Assembly: GCF_050003625.1 (NCBI RefSeq)
Contig: NC_134398.1
Coordinates: forward strand, 202,424,583 to 202,488,582
Source: Haematobia irritans
Lineage: Eukaryota > Arthropoda > Insecta > Diptera > Muscidae
DNA: 64,000 nt
Direction of reading: 5' to 3'
Position numbers and translations under genes: made by a program. Of the stretch, positions 46,350 through 56,600 are shown one piece after another. Position 1 is the stretch's first letter; each line of letters begins with the position of its first letter. Under the pieces are notes generated by a model. That model did not search any database and was not told the DNA's origin. It saw only the letters and a list, made by a program, of their open reading frames with translations.

Positions 46350-47782
46350 GGTGACTCACTTGACTGTGGGGTCACCTTCTTATGGCTATTGTTTAATGGA
46401 GATGGTGATGTGGACCTTGACCGTTTGCGTCGTGCTTTGCATTCTCGAGCTAGATGTCCCGGCTTATCACAGTTATAGCATTTGATCCGGGATTTATTTG
46501 CCTCTTGCTTCATTTCTTGCATTGCCTGCTTCACGGCCTCTTTCATCGACTCAATAACGGACTTTGATTCGTCACACTCTGTCTCTACTTTACGTACCTT
46601 GTGAATTTGAGGCCGCGCTAGCAATCTCGCAGTCTCCTGTGCAAGTGCGAATGTTACTGTTTCAGCGAATGTAGCCTTTTGTGACGCATATGTTGCACAT
46701 TTTATATCTGGGTCTCGAATTCCATTGACGAAGGTTTCAATCTTGATGCGGTCCACAAGAGGATGACTCTCACCTGGGTATGTCAAAAGCACTAGCCGCT
46801 CAACTTCTGTTGCGAAATCTTGTAGGGTTTCATTCGATTTCTGGATTCTTCCTCTCAATTCCATTCTGAAGATGTCCTGCTTGTGCTCTCCACCATACTT
46901 GCGTTGAAGTGCCGCTATTACTTCATTATAATTATTTCTAGAAGCAGCGGGAATGCTTTGTATCACATCAGCAGCATTGCCCTTTAATGCCAATAGAAGT
47001 TCAATTGCTTTATCATCGTCATTCCACAAATTTCTACAAGCAACCATTTCGAATTGGAATTTGAAGACATCAAATGACGTTGAGCCATCGAAAACAGGAG
47101 TTTTGATTTTTGAGCCCTCGATGACGCGCACTGGACCACCTTTAATTTCCAGCTCTGACATTTTTTTCTCAAGGTGTAGAAATTTTTCATCGTGAACCAC
47201 AAATTTCTTATCCAATTCCACAATTTGATTTTCTATATGGTCCACACGTTTCTCCATGCCTTCAGAAATTTGTTGTAATTTTTCGTTGACCATTCTAGAA
47301 TTTTCGTCGAATTTTTCCTCCAATTTTCTAGAATTTTCTTCCATTTTTCTAGAATTTGCTTCCATTTGTAGGGCATTTTCTTTCAGCAATTTTCTAGAAT
47401 TTTCTTCCATTTTTCTAGAATTTTCTTCCATTTTTCTAGAATTTTCTTCCATTTTTCTAGAATTTTCTTCCATTTTTCTAGAATTCTCATCCATGATTTT
47501 TCTAGAGTTTTCTTCCATCATTTTGCTTAAAACATTGAGCATTGAGGTGTAATCCACAACACTTGAAGCCACAGATGGATTTTCTACACTGCTGGTATTG
47601 ACGAGTATTGATTCGTGAATGTCCTCCTTATAATCAAACTCATGCGTCGCAATGTCCATATTACGCCGTTCAAACTCTTCCAGTAGACGCTTTTGAAGCT
47701 GGGCCTTATTGCCTGTTGTCGGCAGGTCCAGTTTGCTCAATTCCTTTTTTAAGTCTTCCACACGAAGCTCATTAAACTTCAT
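46340..47782 (-). CDS. gag: Gypsy Gag with SAP-like N-terminus and CCHC knuckle
   Basis: 480 residues from the ATG at 47782 to TAA at 46340-46342. Residues 1-43 (FNELRVEDLKKELSKLDLPT, then GNKAQLQKRLLEEF) fit a SAP domain, a helix-extended-helix fold known for DNA binding in chromatin proteins. Residues about 88-165 are a heptad array of MEENSRK units, coded by a 21-bp tandem repeat (47330-47520), and predict a coiled coil. A capsid-like region follows (about 228-400, with FDVFKFQFEM and RMELRGRIQKSNETLQDFA). One zinc knuckle, CYNCDKPGHLAREC at 435-448, precedes a basic Arg/Ser tail. Gag forms the particle and packages the RNA. The stop overlaps the frameshift signal. Confidence 0.93.
   Translation of the reverse strand: MKFNELRVEDLKKELSKLDLPTTGNKAQLQKRLLEEFERRNMDIATHEFDYKEDIHESILVNTSSVENPSVASSVVDYTSMLNVLSKMMEENSRKIMDENSRKMEENSRKMEENSRKMEENSRKMEENSRKLLKENALQMEANSRKMEENSRKLEEKFDENSRMVNEKLQQISEGMEKRVDHIENQIVELDKKFVVHDEKFLHLEKKMSELEIKGGPVRVIEGSKIKTPVFDGSTSFDVFKFQFEMVACRNLWNDDDKAIELLLALKGNAADVIQSIPAASRNNYNEVIAALQRKYGGEHKQDIFRMELRGRIQKSNETLQDFATEVERLVLLTYPGESHPLVDRIKIETFVNGIRDPDIKCATYASQKATFAETVTFALAQETARLLARPQIHKVRKVETECDESKSVIESMKEAVKQAMQEMKQEANKSRIKCYNCDKPGHLARECKARRKRSRSTSPSPLNNSHKKVTPQSSESPLN
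47330..47520 (-). repeat. 21-bp in-frame repeat within gag
   Basis: On the + strand TTTTCTAGAATTTTCTTCCA recurs every 21 bp (each with a TCTAGA). It codes MEENSRK on the minus strand, with about nine ENSRK copies including diverged ones. The number of units may vary between element copies. Confidence 0.9.
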
Positions 47783-47801
47783 TGTAGATTTTTTTTTCGT
47801 T

Positions 47802-47819
47802 ATCCCACTTCTGACACCA
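47802..47819 (-). promoter_or_regulatory. Primer-binding site, tRNA-Leu type
   Basis: Two bases after the 5' LTR the minus strand reads TGGTGTCAGAAGTGGGAT. This is complementary to a CCA-bearing tRNA 3' end of the ATCCCACTTCTGACACCA type, which I know as the leucine-tRNA primer site of mdg3/micropia-like elements. Confidence 0.8.
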
Positions 47820-47821
47820 AT

Positions 47822-48419
47822 TGTTACGTTTTTATATTTAGGCGTTTTTAATTACCCGACAATTAAAACACAGTTCTTCTAAATAACGACAATCTACAAT
47901 TTATTTACTATGACTTTACACTTTACAATTCGTTCACACTGAAGTTATTCGTTTGACGCTTTAATTAAGACTGACTCGTTAGCAGCATGCGAGCGCTTTT
48001 ATATATGACGGTGTGGCAATACGAGAACATTCTGGTAGCACCACAATATTCTGGCAACGCCAGAACATTCTTAGACAATGCTAGAAGGATCTACGACCAT
48101 TAAGTTATTCGTCTGGTGGCTGCCAAACACATACACACTCACATAGATATATGCTCGCATTACTACAACAACAATGACAATAGACAATGAGATGAGAATG
48201 CAGAATAACAAAGCAAAGGGGTTGCTATTCTATGAGAGAGTAAGAACTAACATTTCGGTAAGCAAACAAAAGAACATAAAAGAAATTCAGGAAAATACTA
48301 GAAAATGAATAGATGATTCCAACAAGTGATAGCGAAGTTTTATCGTTACAATTTGAAATTTTAAATTAACGGAAACTAATTTAAATAAACTTATATCTAT
48401 AATTATCAAATTCGTAACA
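47822..48419 (-). repeat. 5' LTR of the gypsy element with promoter
   Basis: 598 bp with the same ends as the 3' LTR. On the minus strand a TATATAAAAG TATA box lies at 48005-47996 and an exact insect initiator TCAGTC at 47974-47969, giving a predicted start at 47972, 33 bp after the first base of the TATA box. An AATAAA at 47905-47900 follows and would serve as the poly(A) signal in the other LTR. Confidence 0.93.
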
Positions 48420-48648
48420 ATATTGTTTTTTGGAAGACAACATTATTGAATTTGGATGCAAAAATACAAAATGTTTGGAACTTAGACTATCCAAACATAT
48501 ATTGTTTAGACCAATATGCTTTCAAACATATTATATATTGGAAGAGATCAAACATATAAATGTTTGGGCAATACCCAAAAATGTATATGCTTGAAGCAAA
48601 ATATGTTTGGGAGTATATGTTACAGAGGCGATTTTTTGTGAGGGTGTA

Positions 48649-49200
48649 CAAATCTGCTATAATGCGACTTGCCTTTTGGACCAATAAGCGAGAAATTCAC
48701 CATCTGAGATATCAAAATGCTCGGAATGGTTTAATTAAATCTGAAATAACGTGCGGCCATTATAGGTGACCTATGGCAGACCTTCAGCGTGTTGTCTACT
48801 CTCTACTCCGATGGACCATCGTTATATGGAGAGCTCGACCCTTCCTGCGCATATATATAGTTTGTCGAAGCTTCACCAAATCACCAACTTGTAGATAGGA
48901 ATCTACCTGCGCGTAAGTCTGGCTGGATCTTCACTATCTGAAATTCCGTCTTTCCAATTCGAAAGGATCTTCGACTGGGGAAGCTTCGACTACGGAAGAG
49001 TAGTTCGCAGCATTGTAGGCAATGATTAGGTTTGTATAAGTTGGATTTTTGATATCTGGAACGCGAGACCCAGAGTTGCAAAATCTAAGATCATAGCAGA
49101 AAAGCTGGAACAGGCTTCACAAGAATACTGTAGCTGAAGCGGTGATCATTTGGAGAATTGTTTCTAAACAATGTGAGAACAGATTAATAGACTACGGATC
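48649..49200 (+). pseudogene. LINE remnants
   Basis: 48680-48770 (AAATTCACCATCTGAGATAT, TGAAATAACGTGCGGCCATT) is a decayed unit of the 3'-end repeat at 40027-40905. About 49060-49150 (GCGAGACCCAGAGTTGCAAA, AGAATACTGTAGCTGAAGCG) matches the ORF2 tail at 41187-41285. There is no continuous frame. Confidence 0.6.
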
Positions 49201-50589
49201 CATCAACAAAATGTAGAAAAGTCAAGAACGAATACGAATGGCGTCACAGGAATATGTGAATACTGTGGCCAGATCCAATTGTTCGAAACAGCGGTTTTAA
49301 TTTGTAATGCCAAACATAGGGAAGAACGGAATTGTCCTCTTTACAAAATGATTATTTTGGGTGGATACAGTTTCTTATAATTCTGTCTTTGCGATTCGAT
49401 CGATTTCGGAAGGTCGATTAAGGAAGAATTTCTGGCAGAATCCTGCTAATGTTTAGGATAGGATGAATGGAGGATCCAGTTTTCCTTATATCATGGTGCC
49501 TGACACAAACCTAAGCAATTATTCGACTTAAGGGTCCATTATTCCAGCAACTAGATGTCCCTGATGGCTCTTTATTATGGACTTCCTTCAAGTTTTTCTA
49601 GGGAAGGATTTGACTTTCCACAATATCCAAAAATATAACCGACGAAAGACGTCTTCAATCGACCATGTGACTTTTCGACTTCATTCTTTTTCACCAACTT
49701 GAAGGGTATTTTTCTGCAACATTCACAAATCCGATATATAATCATCCAACATGTTGCGAATGTTAAAAAAAATAATTGCCACCACCATTATTTTCATTCA
49801 AAATTGTTCTTTCACACGAGAGCCATCAAACCCAAATGAATGACGAAGACAAGAAAGTAGTAGGCAGGCATACAATATGAGTATGTCTACTATACAGACA
49901 GGCGGCCACATTCCTCAATGAATACCAGATAATAATCGACCAACCATTCCATTCATACATGCGTCAACACAAAAAGTATCTTCAAAAAATAACAACACAA
50001 CAACCCAACACGGTCATTGTTGTACCACAAACAAAATCACGCTTGGAATTTGGAGAATTTGAAAATTTCAAAGAATGACTACAATTCACAACATTTGTAA
50101 TAGGTTAGCAGCAACCAAGGAAAGACTAAACATGCCTAGGAAGGTAGTGGTGTCATCGGCGGGGAAGATGGGGATGATAATTTCCAAGCGGCGGCCCACG
50201 AACCACAACAAACAAAATTCCTCAGTGTGTAAGCGGTAGAGGCAAATAGTAGACGTTGCTGTTGCCGCAAGCGCAGGAAAGGAATTTCTACTCGCATTAC
50301 TGAGCCCACAAAGAAAAAAAGAAATAAACTTTGGAATGGAATGTCACAATGTAAGGTGAACACACACACGAATAGAAGAAATTCACAATCGGTTTTCTTG
50401 GAATGCCAACCTATTATACTGGGAATAACAAAAAAATATGATTTTAAGATACATAGATTAGACAATGGAATTTCAGATATTTAAAGTGTCTTTTAGATGG
50501 GATTGAATGATTTGGGGAAGCATGCCCAGAGATAGAATTACAGACATATACAACTCAGATCAAGATATTATTGTGCTTTTTTCTATTAG
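49201..50589. other. Intergenic DNA, no gene supported
   Basis: Unique sequence. The 109-codon minus-strand frame at 50136-50465 has hydrophobic stretches but no domain, start context or neighbouring exon that supports it. Confidence 0.45.
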
Positions 50590-53230
50590 CAACTTTTTGT
50601 CAAAATTTTTATTTCTATAGAAAATTTTGTCAAAATTTTTATTTATATAGGAAATTTTCTCAAAATTTTAATTCTATAGAATTTTTTTTTTTTCTATAGA
50701 AAAAAATTCAATTCAAAATTTCTATTTCTATAGAAAATTTTGTCAAAATTTCTATTTCTATAGAAAAAAATTCAATTCAAAATTTCTATTTCTATAGAAA
50801 ATTTTGTCAAAATTATTTCTATAGAAAATTTTCTCAAAATTTATATTTCTGTAGAAAATTTTGTCAAAATTTATATTTCTATAGAAAATTTTGTCAAAAT
50901 TTCTATTTCTATAGAAAATTTTGTCAAAATTTCTATTTCAATAGAAAATTTTGTCAAAATTTCTATTTCTATAGAAAATTTTGTCAAATCTTTACTTCTA
51001 TAGAAAAATTTTTCAAAATTTTATTTCTATAGAAAAATTTGTCAAAATTTTATTTCTATAGAAAATTTTATTTCTATAGAAAATTTTGCAAAATTTTATT
51101 TACTATATAAATTTTTTTCAAATTTTTTTTTCTGTAGAAAATTTTGTCAAAATTTTATTTTTGTAGAAATTTTTGTCAAAATTTTATTTCTATAGAAAAT
51201 TTTGCCACAATTCTTTTTCTATTGAAAATTTTGTCAAAATTTTATTTCTATAGAAAATTTTGCAAAATTTTATTTACTATATAACTTTTTTTTCAAAATT
51301 TTATTTCTATAGAAAATTTTGCCAAAATTTTATTTTTGTAGAAAATTTTGTAAAAATTTTATTTCTATAGAAAATTTTATCAAAATTCTTTTTCTATTGA
51401 AAATTTTGTAAAAATTTTATTTCTATAGAAAATTTTGTCACAATTTTATTTCTATAGAAAATTTTGTCAAAATATTTCTATAGAACATTTTTTCAAACTT
51501 TTATTTCTATAGAAAATTTTGTCACAATTTTATTTCTATTGAAAATTTGTGAAAATGTTATTTCTATAAAAAATTTTGCCAAAATTCTTTTTCTATTGAA
51601 AATTTTGTCAAAATTTTATTTCTATAGAAAATTTTGCAAAATTTTATTTACTATATTTTTATTCTATACATTTTTATTTTTATTCTATAGATTTTTTTTT
51701 ATTTCTATAGAAAAATTTGTCAAAATTTTATTTCTATAGAAAATTTTGTCAACATTCTTTTTCTATTGAAAATTTTGTCAAAATTTCTATTTCTATAGAA
51801 AATTTTGTAAAAATTTCTATTTCTATAGAAAATTTTGTCAAAATTTTATTTCTGTAGAAAATGTTGTCAAAATTTTATATCTATAGACAATTTTGTCAAA
51901 ATTTTATTTCTATAGACAATTTTGTCAAAATTTTATTTCTATAGAAAATTTTGTCAAAATTATATTTCTATAGAAAATTTTGTCAAAATTTTATTTCGAT
52001 AGAAATTTTTGTCAAAATTTTATTTGTAAAGAAAATTTTTTTAAAATTTTATTTCTATAGAAAATTTTGTCAAAATTTTATTTCTATAGAAAATTTTGCA
52101 AAATTTTATTTCTATAGAAAATTTCGCCAATATTCTACTTCGATAGAAAATATTGTCAAAATTTTATTTCTATAGAAAATTTTGTCAAAACTTTATTTCT
52201 ATAGAGAATTTTGTCAAAATTTTATATCTATAGAAAATGTAGTCAAAATTTTATTTCTATGGAAAATTTTGTCAAAATTTTATTTCTATAGAAAATTTTG
52301 TAAAAATTTTATTTCTATAGAAAATTTTGTCAAAATTTTATTTCTAAAGAAAATTTTGTCAAAATTTTATTTCTAAGAAAATTTTTTCAAAATTTTATTT
52401 CTTTGGAAATTTTATCAAAATTTTATTTCTATAGAAAAATTTGTCAAAATTTTATTTCTATAGAAAATTTTGTCACATTTTATTTCTATAGAAAATTTTG
52501 TCAAAATTTTATTTCAATAAAAAATTTTGTCAAAATTTTATTTCTATAGAAAATTTTGTCAAAATTTTATTTCTATAGAAAATTTTGTCAAAATTTTATT
52601 TCTATAGAAAATTTTGTCAAAATTTTATTTCAATAGAAAATTTTGTCAAAATTTTATTTCTATAGAAAGTTTTGTCAAAATTTTATTTCTGTAGGAAATT
52701 TTGTCAAAATTTTATTTCTAAAGAATATTTTTTCAAAATTTTATTTCTATAGAAAATTTTTTCAAAATTTTATTTCTATAGAAAATTTTGTCAAAATTTT
52801 ATTTCTATAGAAAATTTTGTCAAAATTTTATTTCTATAGAAAATTTTGTCAAAACTTTATTTCTATAGAAAATATTGTCAAAATTTTATTTCGGTAGAAA
52901 ATGTTTTCAAAATTTTATATCTATAGACAATTTTGTCAAAATTTTATTTCTATAGACAATTTTGTCAAAATTTTACTTCTATAGAAAATTTTGTCAAAAT
53001 TTTATTTACTATATATTTTTTTTTTTTTATTCTATAGAAATTTTTTTTATTTCTATAGAAAATTTTGTCAAAATTTTATTTCTATAGAAAATTTTGTCAA
53101 AATTTTATTTCTATAGAAAATTTTGTCAAAATTTTATTTCAATAGAAAATTTCGCCAATATTCTACTTCTATAGAAAATTTTGTCAAAATTGTATTTTTA
53201 TAGAAAAGTTCTGAAAACATTTTTTTTTAC
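50590..53230 (-). repeat. 29-bp minisatellite array
   Basis: About 90 units in reverse orientation. The left third is irregular (AAATTTCTATTTCTATAG composites and GCAAAATTTTATTTACTATA breaks) and the middle, 52290-52800, is close to perfect. ORFs such as 51951-52175 are repeat translations. Confidence 0.96.
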
Positions 53231-54590
53231 TATAAAAGAAAATTTTTGATTTTTGTAAAATTGGCACTACATCTCTTGTTGTATCCGGCCATTATTGTAG
53301 TATATTCGCATTTTTGCTATTGGCAACTCTTATCAGCGTAATAGTTGTTGACCAATTTCACTGAAATTCAAATTTCAAATTAAATGTACATCTCAAAATA
53401 TGTATTTATTAGCTTAGTACAACATCTCAGCGTCCGTAAATAAAGAAAATAAAATTATTAAAATATAAAATTTCATACATAGACCATACATATGCTATAT
53501 AGTTGTGGCCGGTCCCATTTGAACATTTTTGCAGTTGACAGCGTAGCCAGCTTTGTGGTTTATCAGTCACACAATCACCATTTGGCATTATTTTTTATTT
53601 TGAATTTTTCAAGTTTGACAATGTTACCAACATTTGTCTTAAACTTTTCACCAGGCTTTCAGCTGCAAACAGGTAGTAGCCATTAAGAAATTACCAAAGT
53701 CTTTCGGAACAAAATGTTGCCCATCGGTTTTTTGGCGCCAATTCACCACCAATTCACAATAAAACTAAGGAAGATGTGCTGTATAAACGTGGGGAGATTT
53801 CCGTGATATGAAGACAAAATTCAAATACCCATACCCTACTCTCGCTTAAATGCATTTTTATTTCTCCATAACCCCCTCTCCCATATTATTTCCAGATAAC
53901 TAACTGTCAGTAAGTTTTTTTTTGTACTCCGAGTTTCTTTCAACTTCTTCTGTAAACAATAATAATAAATAACCAAGCACTCTCCTTAGTTGCTGACAGC
54001 AACCACAAATTCTTAATGACAGCCACGCCAACACCAATAACAACAACTTATGGTAGTGTAATAAATTTTCTCCGTTGCTCTTAAGTTTATGTCGCACTTG
54101 CACTTGCAATGACATAATCGTTATTAGGCGACCAGCAAAACCTGCAGGGCTAAACGCCGAGTAAATAATAGCCATGCCATGCTCTTTGTATAGAAGAGAC
54201 TGACACATAAGTCAATTGTTTAACATTAACATGTGGTTATAACATTAAGAACAACAAATAAAATCATTGTGTTGTGTGTGTATAGTATTCATATAAATGG
54301 TTGGCAACGAATATGATGATATGCTACAAACCCATAAGGATGGCAATTTAAGGCTGGTAAGCAATTTTAACGAAATTTCCGCTACCACCAAAAAAATGTA
54401 TTGCTATATTTGCTAACGAAAGTCCCGTGAGCCGTTATTATCGATCGATTGTTTAGATTTTGTTCCCATTAAAAATACATTGCAAAACTGTGTTATAGGC
54501 ACGCAAACGAAAGCTGCATAATGTGGGTGATGTGTAATGCAAAAAAAAAAAAAAAAAAACAAAATAAAGCACTATATATATATATTGATC
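53231..54590. other. Intergenic DNA, no gene seen
   Basis: Unique AT-rich sequence, with a run of 20 A at about 54541-54560. Short frames only (102 codons at most, 53900-54208 minus) and no recognisable product. Confidence 0.45.
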
Positions 54591-55440
54591 GTTTTTTATA
54601 CCCTCTACCTCATGATCGGGGTATACTAACTTTGACATTCCTTTTGTACTCGCAATACATCGAAATATTGGTCTCACACTAGGAATGGCATTCGGGAATT
54701 TTTATTTTGAATACCGGGATTTTTTCTGTATTCAAAATACCGAATTTTGGGACCCAATTTGTTAAATTTGTGACTTTTTAGGATTTTTTTATACCCTGCG
54801 CCACACTGTGGAACAGGATATTATAAGTTAGTGCATATGTTTTCAACACCCAGAAGGAGACGAGATAGACACTAGGTGTCTTTGGCAATATTGCTCAGGG
54901 CTAGCCCCTGAGTCGATCTAGCCATGTCCGTCTGTCTGTGAACACAATTTTGTGATCAATGTCTAAGTTCACAGATTTAGTCGAATCGCCTTCAAATTTG
55001 GCACAAGTATGTGTTTTGTACCAAAATAGATCCCTATTGATTTTGGAAGAAATCGGTTCATATTTAGGTATAGCTCTTCCCTTACTTATCTTTCGCCCGA
55101 TATGCACTTATATGGCTCCAGAAGCTAGACTTTTACTCTGATTTATATGAAATTTTGTATAGGGAGTAGATTTAAAATTCTGTGCGTGCCAAATTTGGTT
55201 AAAATCGGTTCAGATTTAGATATAGCTCACATATATAGCTCCCATATACATCTTTCACCCGATTTTCACTCATATGAGGTAAAAGTTGTAATCCGATTTA
55301 CGTGAAAATTTTCACCGGGAGTGGAATTCACAATTTAACTGTGCGTGCCCAATTTGATTGAAATCGGTTCAGATTTAGATACATCTCCCATATATATGTT
55401 TCTGATTTCGGCAAAAATGGCCAAAATACAAACATCTTCC
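54591..55440 (+). mobile_element. Decayed dispersed fly repeat, CATACCC/TATACCCTGCG type
   Basis: TTTTTATACCCTCTACCTCA and, from 54790, TATACCCTGCGCCACACTGT, GTCCGTCTGTCTGTGAACAC and AGAAATCGGTTCATATTTAG are hallmarks of a very common dipteran repeat with TATAGCTCCCATATA motifs. It is partial, with another AT-rich fragment (54660-54785) between two pieces. No coding sequence. Confidence 0.65.
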
Positions 55441-56140
55441 TTGTAAAATCGCCACTGCTAAGTCGAAAACTTTCAAAAATGACTTTCATTTTCCTTTATT
55501 TCTAATACATATCTACACACAGAAAACAAATTTGTTGTGACAACCAATTTTTTTGCCAACCAATTTATTTGGTTCCATCTACTACCGGAATCTTGCCTCA
55601 CCAATTGACAGTAAAATTGGCAATCACAACCAATTTAATTGTATTTGTTTGTTATGACAGCCAACTATTGTCTGAATACCTATAGTCGGCACCGTCCGAC
55701 TTTCTACTTTATTTACAGGTTTTTAATCAAATTAAATTAAACCAAATTGGCTTTGTATATTAACAATTGTTATTACCCAATATAGTTTAAAAATTCTGAA
55801 AATTAGGGATCTCGAAAAATCCCGGAGTTCACTTGACAACCACTTCTATTACCAATGCCCAGATTTGATTTACGGAGCCACTTTGGCAAGCACATTTCAT
55901 ACTAACCGTAATGTTAGTTAGTTTACTCCTTCTAATAACTACACAAATCTAGTTGAATTTTTGTACGTCGTGTTAGTATATTCCCTCTAAGAATAATCGA
56001 AAAATTGTTCCATAATTATATATAGCTCCCATATAACCCTATCCGCAGATTTAACTTCCGGAGCCTCTCGTGGTAGTAAATTTCGCATGAAATTTAGTAC
56101 GTGATATTGGTACATCTTCTCTAGCAACTGATTGGCTACC
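55441..56140. other. Fragments of non-coding repeats
   Basis: About 55515-55700 begins ACACACAGAAAACAAATTTG and carries several CAACCAATTT motifs, similar to one end of a MITE, but no matching end is seen. The rest is unrecognised. Confidence 0.4.
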
Positions 56141-56144
56141 TTTG

Positions 56145-56600
56145 GCCTTCAAACGGCCGACAAAGTCATCACACGTTGCACGAAAGCGGTTCTGCGGTAT
56201 TCTTCCGCATTCTATGCGAAGCGCCGTCTCGAGCGATCAACACTTTGCCCCATGCGTAAAAGACAAACGGATTGATATCCAAAGATTTTGGTGGTGATTG
56301 TGCGGTAGAAATGAAGGGAGGAATCTCCTTTGTAATTGCAATGGGGTTGAATCCTTCCGTCTTCCCAGGGTTTTAATATTGTTAAGGTATTCTCCCCTAT
56401 AATATTCGGCATTTATTCTGACCCCACTGGCGACAAACACGTTCGGCGAGCCACCATCGGCCATTACAGAGGCGCAAGCCATTATATAATCTCCTAAGCC
56501 GGCTGCTGCTGCTCCCTTCCTCGAATAACCCTTTGCCCATGTTGAATTCAGTTTTATAGTTCCTTCTGCGTCCTCTAAGGCTTCCTCAAATTTGCGGATT
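56145..56600 (-). pseudogene. Relic of a Tc1/mariner-type transposase
   Basis: Minus-strand pieces in several frames read MADGGSPNVFVASGVRINAE, a typical strand before the second catalytic residue, then PPKSLDINPFVFYAWGKV (the usual PQSPDLNPLDF region) and RFRATCDDFVGRLKAKG (a C-terminal signature). The order and the 30-40 residue spacing fit a maT-like transposase. Frameshifts separate the pieces and the segment with the second Asp is lost. Confidence 0.65.

Larger units (their letters stand above)
42150..48419 (-). mobile_element. Full-length Ty3/gypsy LTR retrotransposon, minus strand
   Basis: 6270 bp with two 598-bp LTRs, a primer site, gag, pol in the -1 frame and a purine tract, but no env. 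Domain order protease, reverse transcriptase, RNase H, integrase is that of Ty3/gypsy. The leucine-tRNA-type primer site and TGTTACG...CGTAACA LTR ends resemble the mdg3/micropia side of the group; I cannot place it more exactly. Both frames are open, the LTRs differ at one visible position, and the ATAT duplication is perfect, so the insertion is very young and may be active. Confidence 0.96.
41423..48646. mobile_element. TIR element copy A, split by the gypsy insertion
   Basis: Without the gypsy the element is about 0.95 kb (41423-42149 and 48420-48646). It starts CACGGATAAAAAAAGACTGT and ends with the imperfect inverse (TACAGAGGCGATTTTTTGTG then AGGGTG), with TA on both sides. The interior is full of inverted CATATGTTTGG and AACATATTATATGTT motifs. 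It matches 61125-63185 in order along its whole length. No protein is encoded. CAC ends and a 2-bp flank are reminiscent of CACTA-like elements, but the superfamily is not settled. Confidence 0.75.

Noticed and set aside
42880..47552. Many + strand frames opposite gag and pol (for example 45682-46047, 47256-47552)
   Set aside because: They are shadows of the minus-strand gag and pol genes. The 47256 frame is the reverse reading of the heptad repeat.
42150..48419. Endogenous retrovirus with env
   Set aside because: The pol stop overlaps the polypurine tract just before the 3' LTR, so there is no room for an env gene.
50136..50465. 109-codon minus-strand frame
   Set aside because: Hydrophobic stretches only, no recognisable domain, no splice or start support.
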